Positions 9,017-19,842 of a stretch of 64,000 bases of DNA are shown one piece after another. The translations under genes were made by a program, and so were the position numbers. A model generated the notes under the pieces. That model searched no databases and was not told the origin of the DNA. It saw nothing but the letters and a program-made list of their open reading frames with translations. The DNA lies in assembly GCA_030068145.1 (NCBI GenBank), contig JAPJBO010000633.1:1-64000 (forward strand), read 5' to 3'. Each line of letters starts with the position of its first letter. The first letter of the stretch is position 1. The DNA is from Diplonema papillatum. Taxonomy: Eukaryota > Euglenozoa > Diplonemea > Diplonemida > Diplonemidae.

Positions 9017-11340
9017 GAAGCGCCGTCAACTGACTGCCTTCGGGCAGGCTAGTTTGACGCTCGTCGTCGTCGGGAAGGGGTCCAAAAAAAACCTGGACCA
9101 CGCCAGCGTAGTTCAGCTCGTGCCACCCAACGTCAAGCAGCTCTGCTGCACAGCCTGACAAATTGCCTTTGGCCCCAACGACTTAGTGCCCACTCATACC
9201 GCGTTTCGTATTCATATTGGAGGTCTCCTGGAATGACATATTCTCGACGAGCCGTCTTGGTTCCCCTGTCCGGCACGGCACTTTTGCTCATCTCGCCCCT
9301 GCTAAATAAAAGAGCCTCTCAAGTTTTCCTACAACACAGGCGCGTATACAAAACAATCTGTACGCCCATACGGGATCATCGAAGACAAAATTAAGGCATC
9401 CAACAACCCCGGAGTTTCAAGCGAACTTTCACTACAAAGTCCGCCCTTCCTCTCCCGTATGGCCGGAGCCGACTATCTTCGGGCCCGTGCACGTAGCAAC
9501 GCGTCCGGGACAGCTACTTGCATAAGCTTTCTTTTTGAAGGTATGCAAATCCTGCAGGGAATAGTTGACCAGGCCCCTTGAGCCTGCGATTGCTGGAGTC
9601 GGAAGACCGAACGTGTATTGCAGTGGCGTCAAGCCGCAGAAGCTGGAATTTAAAAAGTGGGTGCCGAGTCACAGCCGAAAAGCGGGTGTACAACAAAACG
9701 CGTGTAAACGTACACCAAGCAGCTGTCACAGGCATCTGCTTATTAGTCCCAGCTTTAGCTCTGGTCACTAGTCTAGTAGTCTGAAGCTAAACTGCACCGT
9801 GCATTGCAGGACCGACCCATCTCCCTTTCGTGAGAAACCGCAAATAATCAGGAGATACCTTAACCCGAATCAGCCAGTTTGAGCTTCGCTCTGTACACAC
9901 GGGACCTGCCTTCGTATCTCTTCCACTTTGGAACCACCGCCAGGGCTTTTGGTTCTGATGGACACTTGCCAATCTCGCAGGGGTAGCTTCTCCACGACCT
10001 TTGTCTGGAAGAGAGACATCGTCAAGAGCGGCCCAGACTCATGCTCACAATGGACGATGGACTGCAGCGCCGGAAGTGCTCGGAGAAGGAGTCGATTTGG
10101 GCTCAGGGTAGTGCGGTCAACGAAAACTCTAGTTTCCCTTTCTACTTTCTCCTACTCTCGCGGTGTATGGTTTTTTCTTTTTGGAAAAACACACCACGCC
10201 GTGGACGTGTCAGTACAAAAAAGAAAGTTGGCAGCGTTGGAACCTGCCATGTAAAGATACAAAACAGGTCCTTCGCACACACGCCAAGTTCGCAAATCTG
10301 GCACCCATTTTGACCATTTCACCTTGAAGCATCTCATCACCGAGCCCTCCAAGGCAACTGCACTGTGGGAGGGGACGGGGGAGAAGAAGTTTAAGCTGGC
10401 TATGAGTCTCGCGTGTGGGCCATCCGGCAAGTGCAATTGACTGAACCCTAAAAGCAGGTGGACAACGTTCCGTACTGTACAACGGACAAAGTGTAAAATA
10501 CTGAAAAACAATCAGTCGAAATCTCCGATGAACCGTGTTCCACGTTCGTTAGCAAGCCTGACAATTCTACAAAGCAACACAAACAACTCGTCGAGACAAA
10601 ACGAACAAAGAGGGGGGAAGGTGAAATAGGTAGTCCAAACAACTCCCAAGCCTAGAGGAAACATTGCTTCGGGTAGGCTAGTCTGACACTGGCTGTCGTT
10701 CAGGGGAATATGTAGGGGTTAAGATTCGGACACGCTGGTCGGATTGGTTATTATTGGAAATCAGTGCCCTGGATAAACACGCAGTCTTGTTCCCTCTGAG
10801 ATTTTCTTGTCACAACGAATCCCCGTGTGCAGGGAGCCAAGCATCCATGCGGAGCATCAAGCTCGTGTTACAGCCATCACACGTATCAGGCCCACATCAT
10901 CGCACACACACGTATCGATTACCACCGGTAGCTCCCGCGGTCTTTGAAAGGTTTTCTTGCCGGTGTGGGTCTCACTGAAGGAAGTTTCTTTCACAGCTTT
11001 CGCTGCAAACTTGCACCCGTTGGAATTCTTTTCACCGCCACGGGAAATCTTTTCCCAGCGGGGGTCCCACTGTGCAAAAATCTCTTTCCACACGCGTGCA
11101 ACCTTTTCACCGCCGCTGAGAGAATTTCTTTTTCCGCAGCTGCGCACCGTTGGAGTTCTTGTCACCGCGACGAGAACTTTCAATCCTGACCCCTGAGAAT
11201 CTCAATTCCGAAAATCGTGGGAGAGGGGAGGTCGAACCCTGACACTCGTTCTGACTGACTGACCGAGCTGACCGGATCTAGAAACTTCCCATACAATCCC
11301 CTGCTGCCGCTGGAAAAAGAACGAAGAAGAAGAAGTAGAA
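9017..11340. other. Intergenic, dispersed repeats only
   Basis: I see no convincing gene. Two copies of the short dispersed motif with core GGCTAGTCTGACACT occur near 9040-9070 and 10660-10705. Near 9345-9375 is a sequence shared with the inside of the foldback element at about 13600 (CAATCTGTACRCCCAT). Around 10975-11185 there are imperfect internal repeats built on CCGTTGGARTTCTTNTCACCGC. Confidence 0.5.
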
Positions 11341-11610
11341 GAAAAAGGCCGCGCCTTGTCCAGGAACGTGATGGTCGACCACAGCTTGCAAAGTTTGAGT
11401 CGGAGGCAGCACAGTGCTACAACCCCGTCCGCTCTGCCCTGTGGCTGACCGTCGACGAGCTTGTGTTCAGCGCGAGCGCCAAGCCCCAAGGTGCGCCACG
11501 CCTTGATGCTTTGGTTTGGGATATCGGTAGCCACTTGACCCGTAGGCCCGTGGCTCTGCAGTACCGCCGAACACGTGAAGCTTGGCTCCCGTGGAGCAGG
11601 CTTTCCCTGG
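11341..11610 (+). repeat. Dispersed SINE-like repeat R1, copy 2
   Basis: Direct copy of 8702-8964, with an extra CCCCAAG-type insertion and a few substitutions. The downstream A-rich tail is shorter and interrupted (GGAAAAAAGAAGAAAAATA). Both copies carry the upstream GAAGAAGAAG-type purine tract. Confidence 0.75.
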
Positions 11611-12724
11611 TACCAGTGCTGGAAAAAAGAAGAAAAATACACACCGACCGAATTCTGCACGTCTTTAGTTCCTTCTCGTTTTGCAAAAGCTTCCGCTTTG
11701 CAGGACTCGAGGTGGCGTTCGTCGAAGGAGATGAGCCAATCCGACCGTTTATAAGCGCAAGCTCCAACTCCGGAAATGTTCGTTTCCTCTCCGAATGCAG
11801 GGGTCCAGTTGGGAGACTGACAGGTGCGCGGCTCCTAGTGAGTACCATGATGCGACCCACGCCATTTTCTATCTTTTATTGTTTTCTTTCGCCCCGCCCG
11901 CACTTGCGCTTTAACTTGCGCCCAAGCTTTGATCCCAAAGTCATAATAGCCTGCAGTCTGTGGATACATCACGTGCGAAGAGATAGCCGCGTCGCCGGCG
12001 ATGCAGATTATCGCCACAGATTATTTGCAATCTATCCAAACTGTCTGTGGCCTTTGGAAGGTTGATTGGCGCAGCCCTAGCATTCTTTAAAACTGGATAC
12101 TTGGAACTATGAGCAGTGCAACCTTCGTGCTGTCCACTGGCCGTAAACCTGTACACACAACAAAAGGCGCTGGCCAAACGCGCGCACGCATCCTTGTCGA
12201 TGGTGTCCGATGCGGACAATTCGCCTTAGTACATTCCCGCACGATCTTATAAAACCCCAGAGGGGGTCCAGATTTCTTGCGGTGCATCGTGTACAGTCCG
12301 GCATGGGACCGTCCACTTATTTTGGTTGGCGCTTAAGAACTGTTCACTCTGAAAACAGGGCGAGCAGTTGCCACCGATTTTACGAAGAATTCCCGTTGTT
12401 GAGTGTTTGAATCAAACAATCAAAGTGTCCTGATGGTAGAGAAGAAAGCAACCCAAAAAATCTTCCGAATGTTAGACAGGGGTGTATGTAACTCGGGACC
12501 CCGGACCCTGGGTTTTTGAAAACGCAACTTTTTTTTCACTTTCATACAGGGATTTCTGTCTCAACTTTCATTGCACATGCACTTTTTTTCTAGGTTTGGT
12601 TCGTTTGTAGTCGGAGAGGTTGGCCTGTGAAGGACTGGCATCTGCACCTGTGCTCTCACTCTTCGCAGGAATCTGCTGCAGGCTAACAAAATCAACTGAC
12701 AATTCAACGTGGTGCACATCTCAG
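11611..12724. other. Intergenic, no gene seen
   Basis: No convincing gene. The phrase CGATGCAGATTATCGCCAC at about 11999-12017 recurs near 20908, so this is again dispersed repeat material. A segment near 11750-11790 (AGCTCCAACTCCGGAAATGTTC) resembles 22540-22565. Confidence 0.45.
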
Positions 12725-12870
12725 CAAAAGCGTCGGGTTCTTTCTGGGTCTTTCGACCGCGTACAACCCGAACAACAAGAAGCAGTTTCTGGAGCTTACT
12801 GGTCACCCTGGTTTCAAGTCGTGCTTTGCGGTGCTGCAGCTGCTCGCGACAACGGGATTAATACTGTGTG
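12725..12870 (+). pseudogene. Exon-like coding fragment interrupted by the foldback element
   Basis: After a candidate acceptor (ACATCTCAG ending at 12724), one frame reads KSVGFFLGLSTAYNPNNKKQ and continues through GHPGFKSCFAVLQLL to GLILC, with G or C at most third positions. It then runs directly into the terminal repeat of the element at 12871. On the far side an open frame containing SLPAWLLTFLRLAVMSLNVL starts at once. I read this as host or older-element coding sequence split by the insertion. Protein not recognised; another overlapping frame is also open, so the call is tentative. Confidence 0.3.
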
Positions 12871-12879
12871 CCATAGATG

Positions 12880-13490
12880 GCCGTTATATAACGTTATATA
12901 ACGTTATATAACGTTATTCCCGGAGTTATTTGTTACCCCCCCCCTAAATCCAGAAAAACCGTTATTGACCGTTATAAAACCGTTATTTGCCATTTTTGGT
13001 CGAAAAATAACGTTATTTGACCGTTATAACGTTATATAACGTTATATAACGTTATAATAACGGTATAATAACGTTATATAACGTTATAATAACGTTATAT
13101 AACGTTATAATAACGTTATATAACGTTATATAACGTTATATAACGGTTTTTTACCAATCCATGGGAGGTCACACTGTCCTCCAGATTTTGGTCATTTTTG
13201 GCCATTTTTGCCACATTTTCCAGATTTTGGCCAATTTTGGTTATTTTTGCCAATTTTTCCAGATTTTGGTCAATGTTGACCAGTTTTGCCGTGTTTTCCA
13301 GATTTTGGCCCATTTTGGCCGTTTTTACCGATTTGGCCAGGATTGGCCATTTTTGCCATGTTTTTCAAAAATTTGGCTATTTTTGCCGATTTTTCCAGGT
13401 TTTGGTCATTTTTGGCCAGTTTTGCCATGTTTTCCAGACTTTGCCCATTTTGGCCGTTTTTGCCGATTTTTCCAGGGTTTTGGTCATTTA
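12880..13490. repeat. Left arm of foldback element
   Basis: Outer block (about 12880-13146): tandem GTTATATAAC-type units, a self-complementary sequence. Inner block (about 13180-13490): degenerate 20-25 bp units combining TTTTGG, CCATTTTTGCC and TTTTCCAGA. The inverted counterparts lie at 14470-14950. Confidence 0.85.
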
Positions 13491-13696
13491 TGCCCTGCCC
13501 CTCACCAGAGCTATTCTTGTCTGAGTTTCTTAAACCCGCACAAGCTCGAACAGGCAGTCCGTGCGCGGAAAAAAAAAAAGGTCGAAAGACACCAATCTGT
13601 ACACCCATTCGGGATCGTCGGAAACACAAAAACACGTGTACCGCCCCACCCGCTTCGATTTCAGCCACACTAGTCTTTCCAAAGGGAATATCGACT

Positions 13697-14047
13697 ATGC
13701 CTGCGAAAAGCTCCCCGAAGGTCCAGCCGAAGCCGAAGGTTCAACCTAAAGCTCAGCCGAAAGCTCAGCCGAAGACCCCAGGTACACAGCGCAAACGGCC
13801 TCGCGCCGAAAGTACGGATAGCAACAGCAGCAGCAGCAGCGCCTCGGTTGCAAAGGCGCGACGCGGAAGGAAGAAGGTGGCGGAAACGCTGCGCGTCGAG
13901 GCCTTGTCCCGCGACCTGGCATTGACTGGCCCCAGCGTTCTCCCTGTCACGAAACCACCAAGTAAGAGCCCGGAACAACGATTCATCGACCGGATCAAGA
14001 AAACCGACCCCGGGCTGGCTGGGTTCTACGGGAAGCGCCAGCTGTGA
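13697..14047 (+). CDS. Small Lys/Pro-rich basic protein inside the foldback element
   Basis: A 116-residue ORF starting at an ATG in a TCGACTATG context, after pyrimidine-rich DNA with a CAG near 13663. Residues 1-35 are tandem PKVQPK/AQPK repeats followed by RKRPR, which resembles linker-histone tails and a nuclear localisation signal. A run of Ser (about 45-50) precedes RRGRKK. The C-terminal 40 residues (SKSPEQRFIDRIKKTDPGL) could fold. It is the only sizeable ORF in the unique core. It may be an element-encoded DNA-binding protein, or a host gene captured between the arms. No family recognised. Confidence 0.45.
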   Translation: MPAKSSPKVQPKPKVQPKAQPKAQPKTPGTQRKRPRAESTDSNSSSSSASVAKARRGRKKVAETLRVEALSRDLALTGPSVLPVTKPPSKSPEQRFIDRIKKTDPGLAGFYGKRQL

Positions 14048-14469
14048 CTGCTCGACTTTGCATGTCTCGTGCTCATCATGCACCCATATTTGGTACTGGG
14101 ACCTTGTCTGACTGGCATAGTACGCAACGGTCTGCCGAGTGGACAAGCTTGGACAAGTTGGACTCCAGTGGCCGGATCATGCTGGTGACATCTGCTGCCT
14201 CACGAAGGACACTGCAAACGACCGTTACGGGCCACCGACTGAGGGACACGCGCCGGAAACCCAAAACTGCAGACATCCACATCCCAAGAACAACATCGCA
14301 CAGTGAAAGAGTCATGTGAATCCGGAAGGATCGCGTTTGTCGCGCTTGGGTGGAAGTCCGCAAGAAAATAAGTAAAAGAGAAAAAGCTCTGGGGAGGGGC
14401 TATACGGACCCCTGAGGACCGGTTACTACGAATTCTTTTCGGACCAGGGTTTGTTTCCGAACAGTTTTT

Positions 14470-14952
14470 GTGACCGGGATCCAAAAATCGGCAAAAGTCT
14501 GGAAAAATTGGCAAAAATGGCCGAAATTGACCAAAATCTGGAAAATCGGGAAATCTGGAAAAATCGGAAAAAATGGCCGAAATTGACTGATCTGGATAAA
14601 TCGGCCAGAGTGGCCAAAATCTCAAAATTGTCCAAAATCTTGAAAAATCGGCAAAAATGGCCGAAATCTGGAAAAATCGGCAAAGATTGCCGAAATCTGG
14701 AAAAAATTGGCTAAGATTGACCAAAATCTGGCAAAAATGGCCAAAATCGGAAAAAATGGCCGAAATGGACCAAAATGAGGAAAAAATGACAAAAATCTGG
14801 AAACATGGCCAAAATCGGAAAAATTCTAAAAACCGTTATTTGCGTTATTTTTCCCGTTATTTTGCGTTTTCGACCGTTATATAACGTTATATAACGTTAT
14901 ATAACGTTATCACCGTTATAACGTTATATAACGTTATATAACGTTATCAACC
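14470..14952. repeat. Right arm of foldback element
   Basis: Inner block (about 14470-14830) is the reverse complement type of the left inner block, with repeated GGAAAAATCGGCAAAAATGG-like units. Outer block (about 14870-14950) has GTTATATAAC units. The right arm is shorter than the left, so the arms have changed copy number independently. Confidence 0.85.
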
Positions 14953-14965
14953 GGCCATCTATGGT

Positions 14966-15151
14966 GTGCGGGTCAGCTTGGCAGCGTTCTGGAGTATGCG
15001 AGATGAAACATCACCAGAATCTCTTCCAGCATGGCTCCTCACTTTTCTGCGCCTCGCGGTCATGTCACTAAATGTCCTACTAGCAGGTACACACAACTAT
15101 GAAGAGCTAGCAACCTCTCAGACCCACGAACCTATGAACGATGTCCTGTAG
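14966..15151 (+). pseudogene. Open frame flanking the foldback insertion, possible exon remnant
   Basis: A 61-codon frame with protein-like wording (SPESLPAWLLTFLRLAVMSL) ends at a TAG at 15149-15151. It abuts the right end of the foldback element. If the exon-like frame ending at 12870 continued here it would make one longer ORF, but a 4-bp duplication leaves the two frames out of register (a 2-bp one would join them). Treat as suggestive only. Confidence 0.25.
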
Positions 15152-15420
15152 AACTTAGCCGTAGGCTACCTCTTCGAGGTAGCCTACCTGTATTTGCCAC
15201 CACTAGGGGCCTCAGTAAGTCTCTGGAACGGCTTATTGGCAACTCCTATCTCATCTGCAAGCACACAGCCCCAACAGCATGGTCTTACGGGAGTGCATCC
15301 TCCTATATTGGTCATCGTCCAGGCATTTTTAGAACTTAGCCGCCGTTTGCCACAGTTCTTTCCCTGCACGAAACAACCGGGACCCCGCTCAGGAAAACCG
15401 ACCCCTATACACCCCTGTTA

Positions 15421-15762
15421 ATGACAGCTGTGTTGGAATCAATCAATCCAAATACTCCGACCGGTAGAGGAAGCGGCAAAAAGAAAAACGAAAGTCCTCC
15501 AACGTCGCAACAAGCGAAGTCACCACCCCTCGAACACTTCGACCCTGACACGAAACAGCCATTGCTCCCGGCAAGGAGAATTGCAAGGTACGTGGGTATG
15601 GTACGCAAACGGACCCATAGGTTCTCGTACGTCTACCCTTTCACCACCCAGAGATCACCCGGAGTTCCAAGCGAACCTTCGGAAGCGGGCTCTAAACAGA
15701 ACCTCCACCGGACGTCGCTGTTCGAACCAACCAATCGACGTAAGCAGATATTAAGGAAATAG
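15421..15762 (+). CDS. Hypothetical hydrophilic basic protein
   Basis: A 113-codon ORF from ATG to TAG. It is Lys/Arg/Pro/Ser-rich, with GRGSGKKKNESPP near the start and RRKQILRK at the end. It has no signal peptide, membrane helix or recognisable domain. Part of it overlaps dispersed repeat wording (GGAGTTCCAAGCGAACCTTC, related to 9410-9430), which argues against a conserved gene. Low confidence. Confidence 0.2.
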   Translation: MTAVLESINPNTPTGRGSGKKKNESPPTSQQAKSPPLEHFDPDTKQPLLPARRIARYVGMVRKRTHRFSYVYPFTTQRSPGVPSEPSEAGSKQNLHRTSLFEPTNRRKQILRK

Positions 15763-16019
15763 GAAGAAGGCAATACAATAAGTATTCCAAAACTTGATGA
15801 GCCGATGCCACAAGGGTGGGGGGTGCAGTACCCGCACTCACCTTCAGGGGTCCTGTTCAATCAGACACCCCACTACGTACTTGTCACACGAAACACAGAC
15901 AGTACTCTGTACTTGTCGTAGCAAATATCCTGCGGCTTCTCCAATTTCTCTCTATCTCACCTACAAATTCTGCTGGAAAAAGTATCATTGACCATAGATA
16001 CCGCTACATGTCAAAAAAG

Positions 16020-16075
16020 CAACGGGTTTGCGGGTTTGCGGGTTTGCGGATAGTACGATTTGCGGGTTTGCGGGA
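16020..16075. repeat. Short GTTTGCGG tandem repeat
   Basis: Five to six copies of an 8-bp unit, GGGTTTGC, interrupted once by ATAGTACGAT. Resembles telomere-like wording only superficially. Confidence 0.75.
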
Positions 16076-16096
16076 GTAACCAAATCTGTAGTTGAG

Positions 16097-16262
16097 GTGA
16101 TGCCTCGACAATCTTGTGGGTTGCCCTTCAATGTATTGTGCAGGCTAAAAAGACGTAGGCAGCGTGTTTTGGTGGTTGATCAGAATTCCTTACCTGAATA
16201 CACACAGGGTAAATACAAGTGGGGAAACGATCAACCGGCACGCACAAACAAAACGAAGCGCC
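16097..16262 (+). repeat. Dispersed repeat R5, copy 1
   Basis: Matches 56318-56445 at roughly 75 per cent. Shared landmarks are GGGTTGCCC, AAAAAGACGTAGGCAGCGTG and GAAACGATCAACCG, in the same order and orientation. Confidence 0.65.
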
Positions 16263-16464
16263 TGTCTTTTTTGTGGGTAGACCACCGAGGTTAGCGTCAA
16301 GTACCATGCATTGCGCTCGTTGCTGCACTGAAAAAGCTAGTGGGATGACTGACGGCAACCATATCGCAAAACCGGGAAACCCGGGAAGCAAAACCCCCTG
16401 GATCCTCAAGCTAACTTTCACTAAAAACAAAAGTCTTAACTTTAGTCGGCACCGGAAAATACTC

Positions 16465-16682
16465 GAGGGGCTGTCTTGTGCTTACTTCGAAGGAGGCTAG
16501 AGGGGGAGAAACAATACAGCTACAAAGTGGGTCTTTTTTGTTGAACGCTTACGCCCGCCACCAAACCCAGATTCACCTGTGTTTCGTGTGGGCTACAGCA
16601 CATTTACCTCCTTTGATCTTTTTGCAGCTGGCAGCCTCCTCAAGTATTTCCTGCAAAGCAGGTGCTGATACAAAAAAAGAAA
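16465..16682 (+). repeat. Dispersed repeat R3, copy 1
   Basis: A 218-bp segment repeated at 18430-18647 in direct orientation at close to 90 per cent. Shared landmarks are TGCTTACTTCGAA/TGAATG, GAACGCTTACGCCCGCCAC and CACCTGTGTTTCGTGTGGGC. No ORF of note. Confidence 0.75.
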
Positions 16683-18429
16683 TTGTCGGAAACACAAAAA
16701 GCGAAGCCCCGAAAGACACGAAAGCCAGAGGGCAGCGTTAGAACCAACGGGCGGAGGATTTAACCACCGAACGGTGGACTTGTCCGACACTCGTCGTTAG
16801 TTGCCAAAGTGTGCACCCAAGCATCCAAGCATCATGCACCCAAGCATCATGCACCCAATCGTGCATTCAAGCACCATGAGATGAAGCATCTCCTCTGTTT
16901 TTTCCCCGTCTGCGGTCAACCGAAGACTGTAAACCTGTTGTTTCAACACTCAACAAGAGAAAACACGAACTAACACTCCGACCACCCCGTCTCTACTGTG
17001 TCAAACGGCGACTTGAAAAAACATCGGCTTCTCGAGAACAAAAAGTCGAAACGAAAGGCGCCAACCCGGCAGGTCAAATAACTGCAGAACCGAGTGTCTC
17101 GCACAGTGACCAGTGGCCCTGTCCATGGATTCAGCGCTCGGGAGGTATCTTGATACCCGAAATTGTCGAACAACTCTTTCCCACCCGCGGCACAGGCGTG
17201 CATGCCCTAATTCGCCTTCGTTCTTTAATTCTGCAAACAAAGGAAAGAGAAAGAAACGGAAACCAAAATCATGAAAATCGTCTCAAAGCAACCTTCACTC
17301 TGAAAAGAAACACAACCTGCATTTCTTTTATTTCGATTGTTGCCAGGCTTTCGATCTGTCGTTTCGCCGCGAAAGAGAGACTGCCTGTGCTCCTTGTATC
17401 ATGACGACCGACATTGGACTGAGCACTGGAGTATCCCCTTCAGGGAATCCTGGAGGAATCTTACCCGTTCGCTTCCCAGCCCTTTGGGTCTCGCTATTCG
17501 GCACGGCCAGGCACTGGCACCGCAGAAATCAATCCAGTTGGAGAATGCACAGGTGCCAACCCGGCGGGATTTGCCAGTAAACGCTCCGGGTGCCGCGTTC
17601 AGCACAAGCAGCGAACTGGCACATCTTTGTGCTCGCACTTTTGTTTTGCCTCGTAAAAAGCAGTTACTACGTAAGTGCAGTAACTCCAAAGAGAACGCTC
17701 ACAGCGTGTTTGGGAGAAGATTAACCTTGCCGATCATGTTCACTCAGTAGCAGGCTAGTTTCCCCCGGCACGTACAAACAAACATCGCGCCGCATGTACA
17801 CTTTGCTCCCGCGGCTTCACGCGGGTTTCTCCCTCTCAACGAAGAGGGAAGCACAAATCACACACCCCAGGGTACGGACAGCTGCCCCAACGAGCTTCCA
17901 CTATGCCCAATGATGACAACATAAAGAGCAAACGTAAACAGCGAGCCGTCAGTCTGCAGGATGTGCTGACTGAATCATCTCGCGGTGCAACAAAGCTGCA
18001 ATGCAGAGCGTCTGCGAACGGACACGAGTGCAAGGGTCGGAAGACAAAGTCGCCAGGGATTTATACGCTGTGGGCCCTATATGGCTGGCGGCGGTGCCCA
18101 CAACCACTTCTCCGCAACCAAACCCAGCCACAAGTCAAACTCAAATGGACACTTCAAAAACCCGGCCGCTTCGGCAGCAGCAACCAGGGATTTATAGGCC
18201 ATGGAAGGGTCGTCGTCCAGGTGCACCAGACAGCAAGCTTGTCCGGGGCCAGCAGGCTCGCCTGGTGGCCACGGATGTCGTGCATTTTCAAGCACTGGCG
18301 GACAAAACCCGACGTGAACAGGCGATGGCAACTTTCTTTCTGAACAACAACCACTTCTTTGGCACCCGACAAACGAAGCTCTAAACGCCGCATAAAACCT
18401 TGACGGTAGCACGAAAACGAAACAAAATG
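16683..18429. other. Intergenic with one possible decayed ORF (17903-18384)
   Basis: Mostly featureless. Near 16905-16935 is a copy of the TACGGTCAACCG family. From an ATG at 17903 one frame reads MPNDDNIKSKRKQRAVSLQD, and from about 18080 a different frame continues with charged wording (VHFQALADKTRREQ) to a TAA at 18382-18384. Together they could be a frameshifted small gene, but neither part is recognised. Confidence 0.3.
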
Positions 18430-18647
18430 GAGGGGCTGCCTTGTGCTTACTTGAATGAGGCAAGAGGGGGAGAACCAACACATCTACAAAGTGGGTCTTG
18501 TTGAACGCTTACGCCCGCCACTAAACCCAGATTCACCTGTGTTTCGTGTGGGCTACGGCACATTTACCTCTTTGGTCTTTCGCAAACTGGCAGCCTCCTT
18601 CACGTATTTCCTACAGAGCAGGTGCTCTTCATACAGAGAAAACGAAT
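18430..18647 (+). repeat. Dispersed repeat R3, copy 2
   Basis: Direct copy of 16465-16682, with scattered substitutions and a shorter T run in the middle. About 1.97 kb separates the two copies. Confidence 0.75.
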
Positions 18648-18902
18648 TGGGCCGGTGTTTCCTTCGGCGGGTTCTCGGCACGCGTGCCCCCACCCTGCCT
18701 TAGAACCTTCAACCCGCCTCCCTGGTCCCGGGGGGACGCTTTTCCTTTTGGTACTTCAACCACTGGCGCTGCACACGGCAACCCCATGTCCACTGTGCTC
18801 TGCGGAGTTGCTTCGCAGATTGCCACCGCAAAAGAAGACAAGTCAGGGCTGCCTAGCGAGTCGCAGTCACAATCGGGGCGAAGGCCCTGAGGTTTTGAAC
18901 TG

Positions 18903-19165
18903 ATTGCTCAGACACGCTTGAAGGAGCCTCCTCCCCGTGATGGATTCGCCTGTGCTCTGGTAGCACGGGTGGTCCTGGCTGTGACGAACTACGAACAGCA
19001 GCCTGACAAACCAGACTCACACCGCAGTCCTGTCTACAGACACTCAGGTTCCGCACTGATGATGGTCCGCCTTCTGTGACCGTGGCTTAACGGACCGAAA
19101 CACGGCGACCAGTGCGGTGTTGAGCACAGATCCATTCCAAGCACGTTCTTGCAATCCCCCTGCCG
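18903..19165 (+). repeat. Composite dispersed repeat R6
   Basis: The 5' part (18903-19072) resembles 54885-55032 inside the PPR intron: TTGCTCAGA, CTCCCCG, then CTGATGATGGTCCGC. The 3' part (19058-19165) resembles 24806-24920: GATGATGGTYCGC, CCGTGGCTTAA, then CATTCCAAGCACGTTCTTGC. The three copies are truncated differently, as in a SINE-like family. Confidence 0.6.
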
Positions 19166-19842
19166 TAGAATGTACAACCCCACTACCTCGCCTCCCTGGT
19201 CCCGGGTTGCTGTCCGGGCAGCCGGCGGGTGCCCTCAGACCGGCGCCGTCGCCCATATCGTACCAGGCCGCGAGTCATCACGAAAAACTGAGCGCCGAGA
19301 GATGGTCCCAGCACTCGACGCCCGTCCCTCCCGCGCCCTCGCATATATAGCTTCCAGACCCCCCCTTTTTTTCTTTGCCCGGGTTATTTTTTCTTGTCAC
19401 CGCTGACGCACCTGATCGCGCGGGTGTTAGTCGGGCTGCCGTTCTGTTGCTTTCCGGCTCTTCCTACCCCCCCTTTTCACCACTCTCACACCCCTAATCC
19501 GATTGCTCGCTGCTCGAAAGGGGGGTAACCTCACACAAAACCCTTTTACGGACGAGAGGAACACCTTTGGGTCGAGTGCCTGCGAAACGTGATCAAATCT
19601 GCTGGCGGTAGATGCAGACCAGAAAACCCTTGCGCCCGTGGCTTGTCCTATCATCCCTCTTGGGTAGTATGTCCCCATCTTTATACGAGGGGCGGGGCTT
19701 CTTTAGTACGGTAGGAACTGGAGCACGAACCGTCCACAAATATACAACGCGAAAAAAAGAAAAAGCAATCTCTGGACGGGGGAGACCCTGCCGAAGGAAC
19801 CAACCACCCCCGGGTGGGCTAATCTTGCACAAAGTTGTCAAC

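Larger units (their letters stand above)
12871..14964. mobile_element. Foldback-type transposable element, 2.1 kb
   Basis: The ends are inverted copies starting CCATAGATGGCCG (left) and CGGCCATCTATGG (right). The 4-bp direct repeat TGTG flanks both ends (12867-12870 and 14965-14968), consistent with a target-site duplication. Each arm has two layers: an outer tandem array of the palindromic unit GTTATATAAC, and an inner array built on CCAGATTTTGGCCATTTTTGCC (inverted in the right arm). Between the arms lies a unique segment with a small basic-protein ORF. Long terminal inverted repeats made of tandem subunits are the hallmark of foldback elements. No transposase is visible, so movement would depend on another element. 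Confidence 0.8.

Noticed and set aside
11463..12065. 200-codon ORF
   Set aside because: Its first third is the dispersed repeat R1 and the rest shows no codon bias or domain.
12880..14950. Replication origin or centromere suggested by the A/T-rich palindromic arrays
   Set aside because: The mirrored arms, defined ends and flanking direct repeats fit a transposable element; no independent sign of origin function.
16020..16075. Interstitial telomere repeat
   Set aside because: GGGTTTGC is an 8-bp unit in a short interrupted run and does not match common telomere motifs such as TTAGGG.
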